Assembly: GCA_943368345.1 (NCBI GenBank)
Contig: CALRKY020000008.1
Span: 1-64,000 of the forward strand
Direction: 5' to 3'
Length of the DNA stretch: 64,000 bases
From: JADCGM01 sp943368345
Lineage (GTDB): Bacteria > Pseudomonadota > Alphaproteobacteria > Sphingomonadales > Sphingomonadaceae
Position numbers and translations under genes: made by a program. The number at the start of each line of letters is the position of its first letter. Positions within the stretch are counted from its first letter, which is position 1. Shown piece by piece: positions 40,038 to 48,132 of the stretch. The notes under the pieces are model-generated. The model ran no database searches. It was not told where the DNA came from and saw only the letters and a list, made by a program, of their open reading frames with translations.

Positions 40038-41222
40038 TCAGGCTCCCGGCAATTCAAGCACGCGCTTGGCGATGATGTTCAGCTGCACCTCGCTGGTGCC
40101 GCCCTCGATGGAATTGGCCCGGCTGCGCAGCCAGGTGCGCGCCTGCGCGCCATTGCGGCTCGCCTCGCTTTCCCACTGCAATCCGTCCGATCCCCGCACC
40201 GACATATAAAGTTCCTGCCGCCGCTTATTGAGTTCGGTGCCGTAATATTTGAGCATCGACGACAGCGCGCCAACGCCCTGTCCGGCCTTCGCCTCGTCCT
40301 TGACCCGCTCCATGGTCAGCATGAAGGCCAGTCCGTCGATGTCGGCCCGCACCAGATCCCCGCGCAGCAGCGGGTCATCGATCCGGCCATCCTTGTCGCT
40401 ACCGATCAGCTTGCCCGCCAGTTGCCCAAGCTGCGGGCCGCCGCCGCCCATATCCATCCCGCCGATCATCTCGCGTTCGTGGGTCAGCAGATATTTGGCG
40501 ATGTCCCATCCCCGGTTGAGCGTCCCGACCAGATTCGCCTTCAGCACCTTCACGTCATCGAAGAACGTCTCACAGAATGGCGAGTAACCGGAGATCAGCT
40601 TGATTGGCTTGGTGGAAACGCCCGGCGTTGTCATGTCGAACAGCACGAAGGAAATGCCATTGTGCTTGGTCGCAGTCGGGTCGGTGCGCACCAGGCAGAA
40701 AATCCAGTCCGCCTCGTCAGCATAGGAGGTCCAGACCTTGGAGCCATTGACGATCCAGTGATCACCATGGTCATCGGCGCGGGTCCGGATGCTGGCGAGA
40801 TCGGACCCGGCCCCCGGCTCCGAATAACCCTGACACCAGCGCAGTTCACCACGCGCAATCGGCGGCAGATGCTCAAGCTTCTGCTCGTGGCTGCCGTATT
40901 TCAGCAGGGCCGGCCCGAGCATCCAGATGCCAAAGCTTTGCACCGGCGGGCGGGCCTTGATGCGGCGCATTTCTTCGGCGAGGATTTTTGCCTCATCCTT
41001 GTCGAGGCCGCCGCCGCCATAATCTTTCGGCCAGGTCGGGACCGTCCAGCCCTTCGCTGCCATCGCATCTAGCCATTGACGCTGGGCCGGACTCCATTGG
41101 AACCGGCGGCCACCCCAGGGAATATCCCCTTCGGCCGTCATCGCACCGCGCATCTCCTTGGGGCAATTCGCCTCCAGCCATGCGCGGGTATCGGTCCGGA
41201 ATTGTTCGAGGTTTGCCGTCAT
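40038..41222 (-). CDS. Acyl-CoA dehydrogenase
   Basis: A 394-residue FAD-dependent dehydrogenase that introduces an alpha-beta double bond in an acyl-CoA and passes electrons to ETF. Visible are WPKDYGGGGLDKDEAKIL, the FAD-binding CQGYSEPGAGSDLASIRTRA, GSKVWTSYADEADWIF and the C-terminal SRANSIEGGTSEVQLNII. ATG 41222 is chosen because GGAGGGGG lies about five bases upstream; a GTG two codons earlier is too close to that element. It is the first gene of the operon. Confidence 0.94.
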   Translation of the reverse strand: MTANLEQFRTDTRAWLEANCPKEMRGAMTAEGDIPWGGRRFQWSPAQRQWLDAMAAKGWTVPTWPKDYGGGGLDKDEAKILAEEMRRIKARPPVQSFGIWMLGPALLKYGSHEQKLEHLPPIARGELRWCQGYSEPGAGSDLASIRTRADDHGDHWIVNGSKVWTSYADEADWIFCLVRTDPTATKHNGISFVLFDMTTPGVSTKPIKLISGYSPFCETFFDDVKVLKANLVGTLNRGWDIAKYLLTHEREMIGGMDMGGGGPQLGQLAGKLIGSDKDGRIDDPLLRGDLVRADIDGLAFMLTMERVKDEAKAGQGVGALSSMLKYYGTELNKRRQELYMSVRGSDGLQWESEASRNGAQARTWLRSRANSIEGGTSEVQLNIIAKRVLELPGA

Positions 41223-41297
41223 GGTCACCCCCTCCCCAGTTGGTGTTCTGCTATGCTCCCTCTATGGTGTGATGAAAATCAGCGGGCAAAGGGAAAA

Positions 41298-42137
41298 ATG
41301 GCGCACCCTATCGAATTCATGCAGACGGCCCTCAGCTACACAGCGATGGGGCTTGATCCGGTTATCTTCGAAATCGGCCCGTTTGCGCTGCGCTGGTACA
41401 GTCTGGCCTATATCGGGGCGATTCTGGGCGGCTGGTGGTATCTGCTGCGGTTGCTTGATTCGCCGGGAGCACCGGCGGCCCGCCGCCATGTCGACAGCTT
41501 CATCACCTGGATCACGCTCGGCATCATCCTTGGCGGCCGGATGGGCTATGTGCTGTTCTACGAACCGGCCAAGTTCATGGCCAATCCGCTCGACATCCTG
41601 AAAATCTGGGAAGGCGGGATGAGCTTTCACGGCGGCCTGATCGGGGTGGTGATCGCCGAATGGGGCTTCTGCCGCGTCCACAAGCTCAACCTGCTGCGCT
41701 TTGCTGACTATGTGGCGCTCTGCATCCCGTTCGGGGAATTTTCGGTGCGGGTCGCCAATTTCATCAACGGCGAACTTTGGGGACGGGTCACCACCCTGCC
41801 GTGGGGCGTGATTTTCCCGACCGGCGGGCCGTTGCCACGCCACCCCAGCCAGCTCTATGAGGCCCTGCTGGAGGGGCCACTGCTGTTCGCGATCCTGTGG
41901 TATCTGTTCCACAAGACCGACGCCCGCTATCGCCCCGGCTTGCTCGCCGGGACCTTCCTGCTTGGCTATGGGTTGGTCCGCTTTGCGGTGGAGTTCGTGC
42001 GGGAGCCCGATGCGCAACTCGTCGAGTTCGCCGTCAATACCGGCCTGCAGATGGGTCAGTGGCTCAGCCTGCCGCTGATCATGGTCGGCGGCTACCTGAT
42101 CGCCACCAGCGGCAATCGCCCAACCGCCAGACCGTGA
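41298..42137 (+). CDS. lgt: Prolipoprotein diacylglyceryl transferase
   Basis: A 279-residue inner-membrane enzyme that moves the diacylglyceryl group from phosphatidylglycerol to the lipobox cysteine. Seven membrane helices are visible. Family motifs are LGGRMGYVLFYEP, MSFHGGLIGVVIA (essential His), the SVRVANFINGELWGR signature, and LPRHPSQLYEALLEG. ATG 41298 follows an AAAGGGAAAA stretch; longer frames overlap the divergent dehydrogenase. It ends 12 bases from a convergent small lipoprotein gene, a plausible substrate. Confidence 0.95.
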   Translation: MAHPIEFMQTALSYTAMGLDPVIFEIGPFALRWYSLAYIGAILGGWWYLLRLLDSPGAPAARRHVDSFITWITLGIILGGRMGYVLFYEPAKFMANPLDILKIWEGGMSFHGGLIGVVIAEWGFCRVHKLNLLRFADYVALCIPFGEFSVRVANFINGELWGRVTTLPWGVIFPTGGPLPRHPSQLYEALLEGPLLFAILWYLFHKTDARYRPGLLAGTFLLGYGLVRFAVEFVREPDAQLVEFAVNTGLQMGQWLSLPLIMVGGYLIATSGNRPTARP

Positions 42138-42149
42138 TGCCGCCAGGCG

Positions 42150-42398
42150 CTAATTATCATCCTTGGCGCGTTTGCGGGCCTTGCGGTCGGCCTTTTCCTG
42201 TTCCTCGGCATTTTTGCGGGCGGCGCGACCGCGCTTCAGATCGGCTTCGTCCTGACTGGTGGTCGCGGCATCGACGACAGCGCCTGCAACCTTGAACGGC
42301 GCGGTCACCACGGTCTTGACCGCACTGACCACACATCCGGACAGCAGCGGGCCGACAGCAAGGATTGCCACAACCTTGAGTATTGAGCTGATCTGCAT
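42150..42398 (-). CDS. Small lipoprotein with charged C-terminus
   Basis: An 82-residue product. A signal peptide ends in the lipobox LLSGC (Cys22), so the mature protein is about 61 residues and lipid-anchored. The mature part has a short hydrophobic VSAVKTVVTAPFKVAGAVV stretch, then a strongly charged helix rich in Lys, Arg, Glu and Ala ending KAKDDN-like. ATG 42398 follows GGGGAATATC. No family is recognised. It is convergent with lgt and divergent from the TPR-like gene. Confidence 0.75.
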   Translation of the reverse strand: MQISSILKVVAILAVGPLLSGCVVSAVKTVVTAPFKVAGAVVDAATTSQDEADLKRGRAARKNAEEQEKADRKARKRAKDDN

Positions 42399-42440
42399 GA
42401 TATTCCCCAACTGTTCGCGCATGACCTATCCCAAATCCCG

Positions 42441-43229
42441 ATGGCTGAAATGAGGCTGACTGTGAAGACCCTGATCATCCGTTCGCTGGCGTCTATGTTG
42501 TTGCTCAGTTCCAGCGCCGCCTGGGCCGATGCCGCGTCCCTGTTCCGCGACGGGAAATTTGCCGAAGCCGCCGCTGCCGGCACCAAGGAAGGGACCCCGG
42601 CCGCCCAACTGTTCGCTGCTCGGTCACTGCTCGCCATCGCGGCCTACCGGACAACCGACAAGGCCCGGGCGCTCGCCCTCATTGATCAGGCCGGGAAGCT
42701 GGCATCCTCCTCCATGGGTGGGAACGCCCGCAATGTGGAGGCACTGCTGCAATCGGCCATCGCGGTTGGCTACCGCGCCAAACTGACCAACAGTCCTGGC
42801 GACGGCAAGATCGCGCGGAAGATGATGGAACAGGCTCGCGGCCTCGATCCCACCAACGCGCTGGCCTGGGCCTCAATCGGCGGCTGGCACGGCGAGTCGG
42901 TGGTCACGCTCGGCGGATTTCTGGCGGGCACGATGCTCGGTGCCAAAAAGGGTGAGTTCATCAAAGCCTTCGACAAGGCCTTGACGCTCGACCGGGTCAA
43001 TCCGTCGTTTCCAACCTTTTATGCCTTCACCCTGCTCGGCCTCGATGCCGCCAACGCCCCCCGCGCTCGCGAACTTTTGGCCCGCGCTGTCACGCTTCCC
43101 GCCACCGACGGTTTTGAAGCCCTGCTGAAATCCAAGGCTCAGCAGGTGCTACCCCTGCTCCAAAAAGGCGACATCCCCGCCGCCCGGGCGCTGGTCAAAC
43201 AACAACAGGCATTCGGCCAACTCGGCTGA
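42441..43229 (+). CDS. Exported TPR-like protein of unknown function
   Basis: A 262-residue product with a signal peptide (cleavage near AWADAA). The mature part is all-helical with repeated A/G-spaced helix pairs like tetratricopeptide repeats (GKFAEAAAAG, ALALIDQAG, FIKAFDKALTLDRVNPSF, ARELLARAVTLP). The LDPTNALAWASIGGWHGE segment is the best-preserved TPR pattern. Probably a periplasmic scaffold; no partner can be named. ATG 42441 or 42450 both precede the signal peptide. Confidence 0.75.
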   Translation: MAEMRLTVKTLIIRSLASMLLLSSSAAWADAASLFRDGKFAEAAAAGTKEGTPAAQLFAARSLLAIAAYRTTDKARALALIDQAGKLASSSMGGNARNVEALLQSAIAVGYRAKLTNSPGDGKIARKMMEQARGLDPTNALAWASIGGWHGESVVTLGGFLAGTMLGAKKGEFIKAFDKALTLDRVNPSFPTFYAFTLLGLDAANAPRARELLARAVTLPATDGFEALLKSKAQQVLPLLQKGDIPAARALVKQQQAFGQLG

Positions 43230-43241
43230 TACCGGCGCGTC

Positions 43242-45089
43242 CTATCCAGCCTTCCGCGCCGCGATCCAAGCGTCGATTTTGGATTCCAACACGGCCATGG
43301 GCAGCGCGCCCGACATCAGCACCTGGGCATGGAAGCCGCGCACGTCAAACTTCGCGCCCAGTTCGGTCTCGGCCTTGGTCCTGAGGCGCCGGATGGTCAG
43401 CTGACCGACTTTGTAGGCCAGCGCCTGTGACGGGATGGCGATATAGCGCTCCACCTCGGCGGTGGCGTCGGTTTTGCCCATCGCGGAATTGTCGAGCATA
43501 TATTTGATCGACTGATCTCGGCCCCAGCCTTTGGAATGCAGGCCGGTGTCGACCACCAGCCGCATGGCGCGCAGCATTTCGTCATCAAGCCGACCGTACA
43601 TCTGGTACGGATCGGTGAACATGCCGAGCTCCGGCCCCAGGCTTTCGGCATAGAGCGCCCAGCCTTCAACATAGGCGGTATTGCCGCCATAGCGCTGGAA
43701 CGGCGGCAGCTTGTCATTCTCCTGTGCGAGGCTGATCTGGAAATGATGCCCCGGCGCGCCTTCGTGAAGGAACAGGGTCTCCACGCCCCACGTTGACCGG
43801 GAGGGCAGGTCATAGCTGTTATAGTAGAAAACACCGGGACGTGATCCGTCCGGCGTCCCCGCCTGATACGAACCGCCGGCATCGGTCTTTTCCCGGTACG
43901 CCGGCACCGGGCGAATATCGAGCTTGGACTTCGGCATCGTCGAGAAAAGCTCACCGACACGCAAGTTCACCTTTTTCTCCGCTGCAAAATACGCATCGCG
44001 CAGGGCTTCTTTGCTGGCCGGGCGGAATTTCGGGCTGGTGCGCATATGGACAAAGAATTGCGCCAAAGTCCCCTTGAACCCGACCTGGTTCTTGACCTTG
44101 GTCATGTCCGCCTGGATGCGGGCGACTTCGGACAGGCCGAGTGCGTGAATCTCCTCCGGCGTCATCCGGGTGGTTGTCGTCTGTTCGACCATATAGCGGT
44201 ACAGGTTGGCACCACCCGGCATGGCCGACAGCCCAACCTCGGTGCGGGCTTTGGGGACATAATCATTGGCGAGAAAATCGCGCAGCCGCTTGTGGGCTGG
44301 TTGCAGCTTGCCGCTGATCATCGACCGGTAAGCCTCGGTCAGGCGCGCCTTGTCTGCGTCGGTAAAGTCTGCGGGAAATTTCTTCACCGGGCCATAGAAG
44401 GTGCTGCCCTCGACACCTTGCGCGATCAAATTGTCCATCTGATCGACGACATTCTGCATCACCAGACGTGGATTGGTTACCCCGGCCGCCAGTCCCTGCC
44501 GCATTCGCTCGATCGAGCGGTCGAGCAGCACGGTATAGCCGTCAATCCGCTTCAGATTATTCTCATAATCCACCAGCGTTTTGAACGGCGCCGCCCCGTC
44601 GCCTGAGCTGAAATCCGGCATGAAGGTCTGGAACCCGTTGAAATGGTCTACCGGCCGAACCACCGTTACCGCGAGCAAATCGGGGGCAAAGCCGCGCAGG
44701 CCCATTTCGGTCTGATATTTGAACACGTCATAGCTGATCTGTTCATCGGCATTCAGCGCAGCCCGGTCGATGCTGGCCAGCACCGCCAGATCGCTCTCGC
44801 TCGCCGCCTTTTCCCCGGCCAGATAGGCATCGGTGATATAGTCTCCGAACTGGTCCGCATAGCGCAGGTCGCCGCGGAACACCCCCTGGATCGGGTTGCG
44901 CTTCAGGCTCGCTTCGTCAGAATCAGTGAACAGCTTGGCCAGTCGTTCGGACGCCGTCGCCTTCGGCGGTTCGGGCGCTGCAACCGGTGGCGGCGCGATG
45001 GCGGCAACCGGCGGTGCCTTTGGGGCGCAGGCAACCAGAGACAACGCAAGGGCGAGGGTGGAAACGGCGGGAAGCGTGCGGATCAACAT
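43242..45089 (-). CDS. DUF885 family lipoprotein, putative metallopeptidase
   Basis: A 615-residue exported protein. The signal ends in LSLVAC, a lipobox, followed by an Ala/Pro-rich linker, so it is likely anchored to a membrane. The large helical domain carries FLHEGAPGHHFQIS (HExxPGHH zinc-type motif) and GWALYAESLGPELGMF, as in the DUF885 family, which is related to M32/M2-like gluzincins and is often annotated as peptidase. It is convergent with the TPR-like gene. Its substrate is not evident. Confidence 0.9.
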   Translation of the reverse strand: MLIRTLPAVSTLALALSLVACAPKAPPVAAIAPPPVAAPEPPKATASERLAKLFTDSDEASLKRNPIQGVFRGDLRYADQFGDYITDAYLAGEKAASESDLAVLASIDRAALNADEQISYDVFKYQTEMGLRGFAPDLLAVTVVRPVDHFNGFQTFMPDFSSGDGAAPFKTLVDYENNLKRIDGYTVLLDRSIERMRQGLAAGVTNPRLVMQNVVDQMDNLIAQGVEGSTFYGPVKKFPADFTDADKARLTEAYRSMISGKLQPAHKRLRDFLANDYVPKARTEVGLSAMPGGANLYRYMVEQTTTTRMTPEEIHALGLSEVARIQADMTKVKNQVGFKGTLAQFFVHMRTSPKFRPASKEALRDAYFAAEKKVNLRVGELFSTMPKSKLDIRPVPAYREKTDAGGSYQAGTPDGSRPGVFYYNSYDLPSRSTWGVETLFLHEGAPGHHFQISLAQENDKLPPFQRYGGNTAYVEGWALYAESLGPELGMFTDPYQMYGRLDDEMLRAMRLVVDTGLHSKGWGRDQSIKYMLDNSAMGKTDATAEVERYIAIPSQALAYKVGQLTIRRLRTKAETELGAKFDVRGFHAQVLMSGALPMAVLESKIDAWIAARKAG

Positions 45090-45149
45090 CGGAATACTCC
45101 GTCAAAACTGTATGAGGCGGTTAGAACAGCGGTGGAGGGGGCGCAAGCC

Positions 45150-46424
45150 TCACCTCATTGGGACTTCGCGACCGGCGGCCATGACATAGCTGACCTTGGT
45201 CAACGTCCGTGCATCGGTGAGCGGATCGCCGTCCACTGCGATCAGGTCAGCGGCCTTGCCGGCATCGAGCGTCCCGGTGTCAGCGCTCACGCCCAGCAAT
45301 TCGGCGGCTCCGGTGGTGGCGGAGACCAGCACCTCGCGCGGGGTCATGCCGCCCAGGTCGACCATCAGCTGCGCCTCCTCGGCATTGCGGCCATGTTCGG
45401 AGACGCCGGTGTCGGTGCCAAAGGCGATGCGGATTCCAGCGGCATGGGCGGCCTTCAGCGCCTTGCCGTGCGCGGCTATCGTCGGCCGCGCCTTGGCCTC
45501 CACCGTTGCGGAATAAATGCCTTTGCCCATCCGGTCCTTCAGGCCGACAATCGCCATCAGCGTCGGGACCATCCAGGTGCCCTTGGCCTTCATCACCTTC
45601 ATCGCGGCGGCATCGGCCCAGGTGCCATGATCGATTGAATCCACATCCGATGCCGATGCATCCTCAATCCCGCGCGCCCCATGGGCATGGGCGGCGACCT
45701 TCAGGCCGAGCGTATGCGCTGTCCGGGTGATAGAGGTCATCTCGTCAATGGTGAAATGCGCCTCCAGCCCGCGCCCCTGCTGGGACAGCACCCCGCCGGT
45801 GGCGGTGATCTTGATGACATCGGCACCGTAGCGTGACATCTGCCGGACCCGCGCTGCACATTCGGTCGCCCCGGTGCAGGTATTGTGTCCGTCGAGCGCC
45901 TTCAGCACGCCTTCGCGGTAGCCCGACACATCGCCGTGTCCGCCGATGATCGAAATCGCCTGTCCGGCCGCCACAATCCGCGGACCCGGCACCAGCCCCT
46001 TGTTGATCGCATCGCGCAGCGCAAAGGCGGTAAACTGCGCCGAGCCCAAATCCCGAACCGTGGTGAACCCGGCCCGCGCGGTGATCAGGGCATTCTTCAC
46101 CCCGACAATCGTCGACAATTCATCGGTGTCGATCGGTTCCCGCCAGAATGGGGTGCCGGGATCGCCGGTCAGGTGGACATGCGCATCGATAAGGCCGGGC
46201 AGCACCGTCTTCGACCGCAGATCAACGACCCGCGCCCCGGCAGGAGAGGTAAAACCCTCCTCAACCCGCACAACGCGACCCGCCTCAACAACCAGCGTGG
46301 ACGCCCCCCGCGCCGGCTTTGCCGCGTCGGTAATCAGCCGCCCAGCCTGTATGGCCACGGTTTCGGCAGCTGCGGCAGTGGCAAAGGCCAGGGCCGCAGC
46401 AGCGGCCAAAAGGTTCGGTTTCAT
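45150..46424 (-). CDS. Exported amidohydrolase family protein (Xaa-Pro dipeptidase-like)
   Basis: A 424-residue metal-dependent hydrolase with a signal peptide (about 1-20). The amidohydrolase barrel shows all expected ligands: LIDAHVHLTG (HxH), DVIKITATGG (bridging Lys), VAAHAHGARG and SIDHGTW (histidines) and FGTDTGVSEHG (Asp). Relatives hydrolyse dipeptides or imidazolone-type rings. It is a likely periplasmic enzyme next to a DUF885 putative peptidase on the same strand 60 bases downstream, which suggests peptide scavenging. Confidence 0.92.
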   Translation of the reverse strand: MKPNLLAAAAALAFATAAAAETVAIQAGRLITDAAKPARGASTLVVEAGRVVRVEEGFTSPAGARVVDLRSKTVLPGLIDAHVHLTGDPGTPFWREPIDTDELSTIVGVKNALITARAGFTTVRDLGSAQFTAFALRDAINKGLVPGPRIVAAGQAISIIGGHGDVSGYREGVLKALDGHNTCTGATECAARVRQMSRYGADVIKITATGGVLSQQGRGLEAHFTIDEMTSITRTAHTLGLKVAAHAHGARGIEDASASDVDSIDHGTWADAAAMKVMKAKGTWMVPTLMAIVGLKDRMGKGIYSATVEAKARPTIAAHGKALKAAHAAGIRIAFGTDTGVSEHGRNAEEAQLMVDLGGMTPREVLVSATTGAAELLGVSADTGTLDAGKAADLIAVDGDPLTDARTLTKVSYVMAAGREVPMR

Positions 46425-46651
46425 TGGTGGTCCCCCAAGATATTTCTATGGCCACAGACTAAGGGGAGCGACGACAGATACGCAAGGGGAGGTGAACACC
46501 AATGCTTCGCGGGCGTGTGAAATTTGGCTCGGTCCGGCCCGTTCGGAGGCAATTCGGAGAATGGCCTTAACCAATATGACGAGCATGTATCGCATCCGGG
46601 GGATGCAATGACACGCGCAGTGGCGGGGCTAGAAATTTTCACTTATAGAGT

Positions 46652-46675
46652 TTAAGTGCACTGTCACCGTATTCC
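46652..46675 (+). repeat. RAYT-associated repeat, copy 1 (forward)
   Basis: The element begins TTAAGTGCACTGTCACCGTA and ends with ATTCC (one base short of copies 2-3 in the final AATTC). It overlaps the first codons of the 46656 ORF. Copy 2 (47278-47301) is its reverse complement, copy 3 (48000-48024) has the same orientation as copy 1. Confidence 0.85.
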
Positions 46676-47204
46676 GTCCGGTTGGAAATCGGCCCTGACA
46701 GGCTTTCTGGCATGTGCGCTTTTTACGCTTGTTCTCTACCTTTCGCTTTATTTGGGGGCCGAGATCCTCGCTGATGCCCATAGCGCTGGCATCGCGGAAA
46801 CGTCCAGCGAACCGGAACCCGCTTTCCGACTGTGGCTGGTCGAATATGCTCAACGGGTCGCGCGCGACCTTGTAACTACCCTATTGTCGATGTTTGCCGT
46901 CTACTGGCTCGTAGCAGCCAGATTCAAACGTGGATCGGTTGCGTCGTCGGCAATTGAAAAGGGATTGCTCGGCTTCGCGGTGGCAGCATTTCTCGTATCA
47001 GGCTTGAACCAGTATTTCGGGTGGGCAGAAACCTTTTGCGACCAATTACCCTATCCCCACGAAGGGTTTCAACTCACTAGGATTTACGAGTGCCCAAGTA
47101 GCGGGATATTCTTTGCGAATATTCAATTGGCGTCCATATGCTTCATGGTTGCCAGCCTGTCCGTGAGGATCATTGCGTCTCGGATGGGATCGCAGGCTAA
47201 ATAA
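46656..47204 (+). CDS. Four-helix membrane protein of unknown function
   Basis: A 182-residue product with four likely membrane helices (about 14-37, 72-92, 104-124 and 148-174) and a Cys/Pro-containing loop between helices 3 and 4. No named family is recognised. The only start codon available before helix 1 is a GTG that lies inside repeat copy 1, so the first residues (MHCHR) are encoded by the repeat and there is no good ribosome-binding site. The repeat may have displaced the original 5' end. The gene lies between repeat copies 1 and 2. Confidence 0.6.
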   Translation: MHCHRIPSGWKSALTGFLACALFTLVLYLSLYLGAEILADAHSAGIAETSSEPEPAFRLWLVEYAQRVARDLVTTLLSMFAVYWLVAARFKRGSVASSAIEKGLLGFAVAAFLVSGLNQYFGWAETFCDQLPYPHEGFQLTRIYECPSSGIFFANIQLASICFMVASLSVRIIASRMGSQAK

Positions 47205-47260
47205 GGTCGCGACGCCTTGATCGACGACCGCTAACCGGCCATTTTTGCCTTACAAGTCGC

Positions 47261-47301
47261 GAATTACGGTGACACGCGAATTACGGTGACAGTGCACTTA
47301 A
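47261..47301 (-). repeat. RAYT-associated repeat, copy 2 (inverted) with partial tandem unit
   Basis: GAATTACGGTGACA at 47261-47274 is repeated 17 bases later at 47278-47291, where it continues into the full inverted copy ending GTGCACTTAA at 47301. The RAYT gene begins 37 bases further on. Confidence 0.85.
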
Positions 47302-47337
47302 TTGACGTCTTTGCCTACTCGCGATAGGAGGGTTGGC

Positions 47338-48003
47338 GTGGCCCGTCTCGCCCGTGTCGTGGTTCCCGATGTTCCGCATCATGTTACTCAGCGTGGCAAC
47401 GGGCGGCAGCAGACATTTTTCAGCGATGATGATTATGCGCGCTATCGGGACCTGCTGCGCGAGCATTGCGCTGCCTATGCGGTCGGTATCTGGGCTTGGG
47501 TCCTGCTGCCCAATCATGCCCACCTGATCCTGACGCCTGCCGACAGTGACGGGCTGCGCGCGGCCTTGTCAAAGGTCCACCGGGCCTATGCCGGGCATGT
47601 TCATGGGCGCGAGAAGCGCACTGGTCACTTCTGGCAGGGCCGCTTTGGGGCAGTTGCCATGGATGAGGCGCATCTGTGGGCAGCCGTTCCTTATGTGGTG
47701 CTCAATCCGGTGCGCGCGGGGCTGGTCGCGCAGGCCAGCGACTGGCGTTGGTCGAGCGTTCATGCCCATCTTGATCCGGCGTGCGGCGACGGAGTTACCG
47801 ACACCGCGCCGGTTGCTGCGCGCTTTGGTGATTTTGCTGCGATGCTCGCCGCCGGTGAAGATGCCGAGCGGTCGCAACGTCTGCGCAGGGCTGAGACGAT
47901 CGGGCGCCCGCTTGGCAATCCCGCGTTCCTGGCGCAGATTGAAGCCATGACAGGCCGCACCCTCCGCCCCGGCAAACCGGGCCCTCGCAAAGGGGAGAGT
48001 TAA
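47338..48003 (+). CDS. REP-associated tyrosine transposase (RAYT)
   Basis: A 221-residue Y1-type HUH endonuclease. The HUH motif is NHAHLIL in AWVLLPNHAHLIL; the catalytic tyrosine lies in AVPYVVLNPVRAGLV. PHHVTQRGNGRQQTFF, RTGHFWQGRFGAVAMDE and DWRWSS are the other family segments. The GTG at 47338 is chosen because AGGAGGG (47326-47332) lies five bases upstream. The TAA stop is in repeat copy 3. Family members cut single-stranded REP hairpins and are thought to be domesticated relatives of IS200/IS605 transposases. Confidence 0.93.
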   Translation: MARLARVVVPDVPHHVTQRGNGRQQTFFSDDDYARYRDLLREHCAAYAVGIWAWVLLPNHAHLILTPADSDGLRAALSKVHRAYAGHVHGREKRTGHFWQGRFGAVAMDEAHLWAAVPYVVLNPVRAGLVAQASDWRWSSVHAHLDPACGDGVTDTAPVAARFGDFAAMLAAGEDAERSQRLRRAETIGRPLGNPAFLAQIEAMTGRTLRPGKPGPRKGES

Positions 48004-48024
48004 GTGCACTGTCAACGTAATTCC
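48000..48024 (+). repeat. RAYT-associated repeat, copy 3 (forward)
   Basis: TTAAGTGCACTGTCAACGTA followed by ATTCC. It differs from copy 2 by one base in the CACCG/CAACG position. It directly abuts the four-hairpin array. Confidence 0.85.
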
Positions 48025-48025
48025 C

Positions 48026-48110
48026 TCCCCGGTACGGGGATGGGGACCACGAAGTGGTGGAGGGCCCCCTCCGCCTCGCCTACGGCGAGCCACCTCCCCG
48101 TGCCGGGGAG
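48026..48110. repeat. Array of four short perfect hairpins
   Basis: Four stems with three-base loops occur in 85 bases: TCCCCG-GTA-CGGGGA (48026-48040), ACCAC-GAA-GTGGT (48047-48059), CTCGCC-TAC-GGCGAG (48075-48089) and CTCCCCG-TGC-CGGGGAG (48094-48110). The first and last also pair with each other. The arrangement looks like a compact palindromic intergenic repeat element. It lies downstream of both the RAYT gene and the convergent amidohydrolase. Confidence 0.75.
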
Positions 48111-48132
48111 GATCGGCATCAGCAACCCGCTG

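Larger units (their letters stand above)
47278..48024 (+). mobile_element. RAYT unit bounded by inverted repeats
   Basis: The transposase gene is enclosed by repeat copy 2 (inverted) and copy 3 (forward), with the GTGCAC palindromes facing inward. The stop codon of the transposase is formed by the first bases of copy 3. Such flanking is the hallmark of REP-associated tyrosine transposases, which are HUH-family nucleases usually not self-mobile but linked to spreading REP sequences. Confidence 0.75.
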
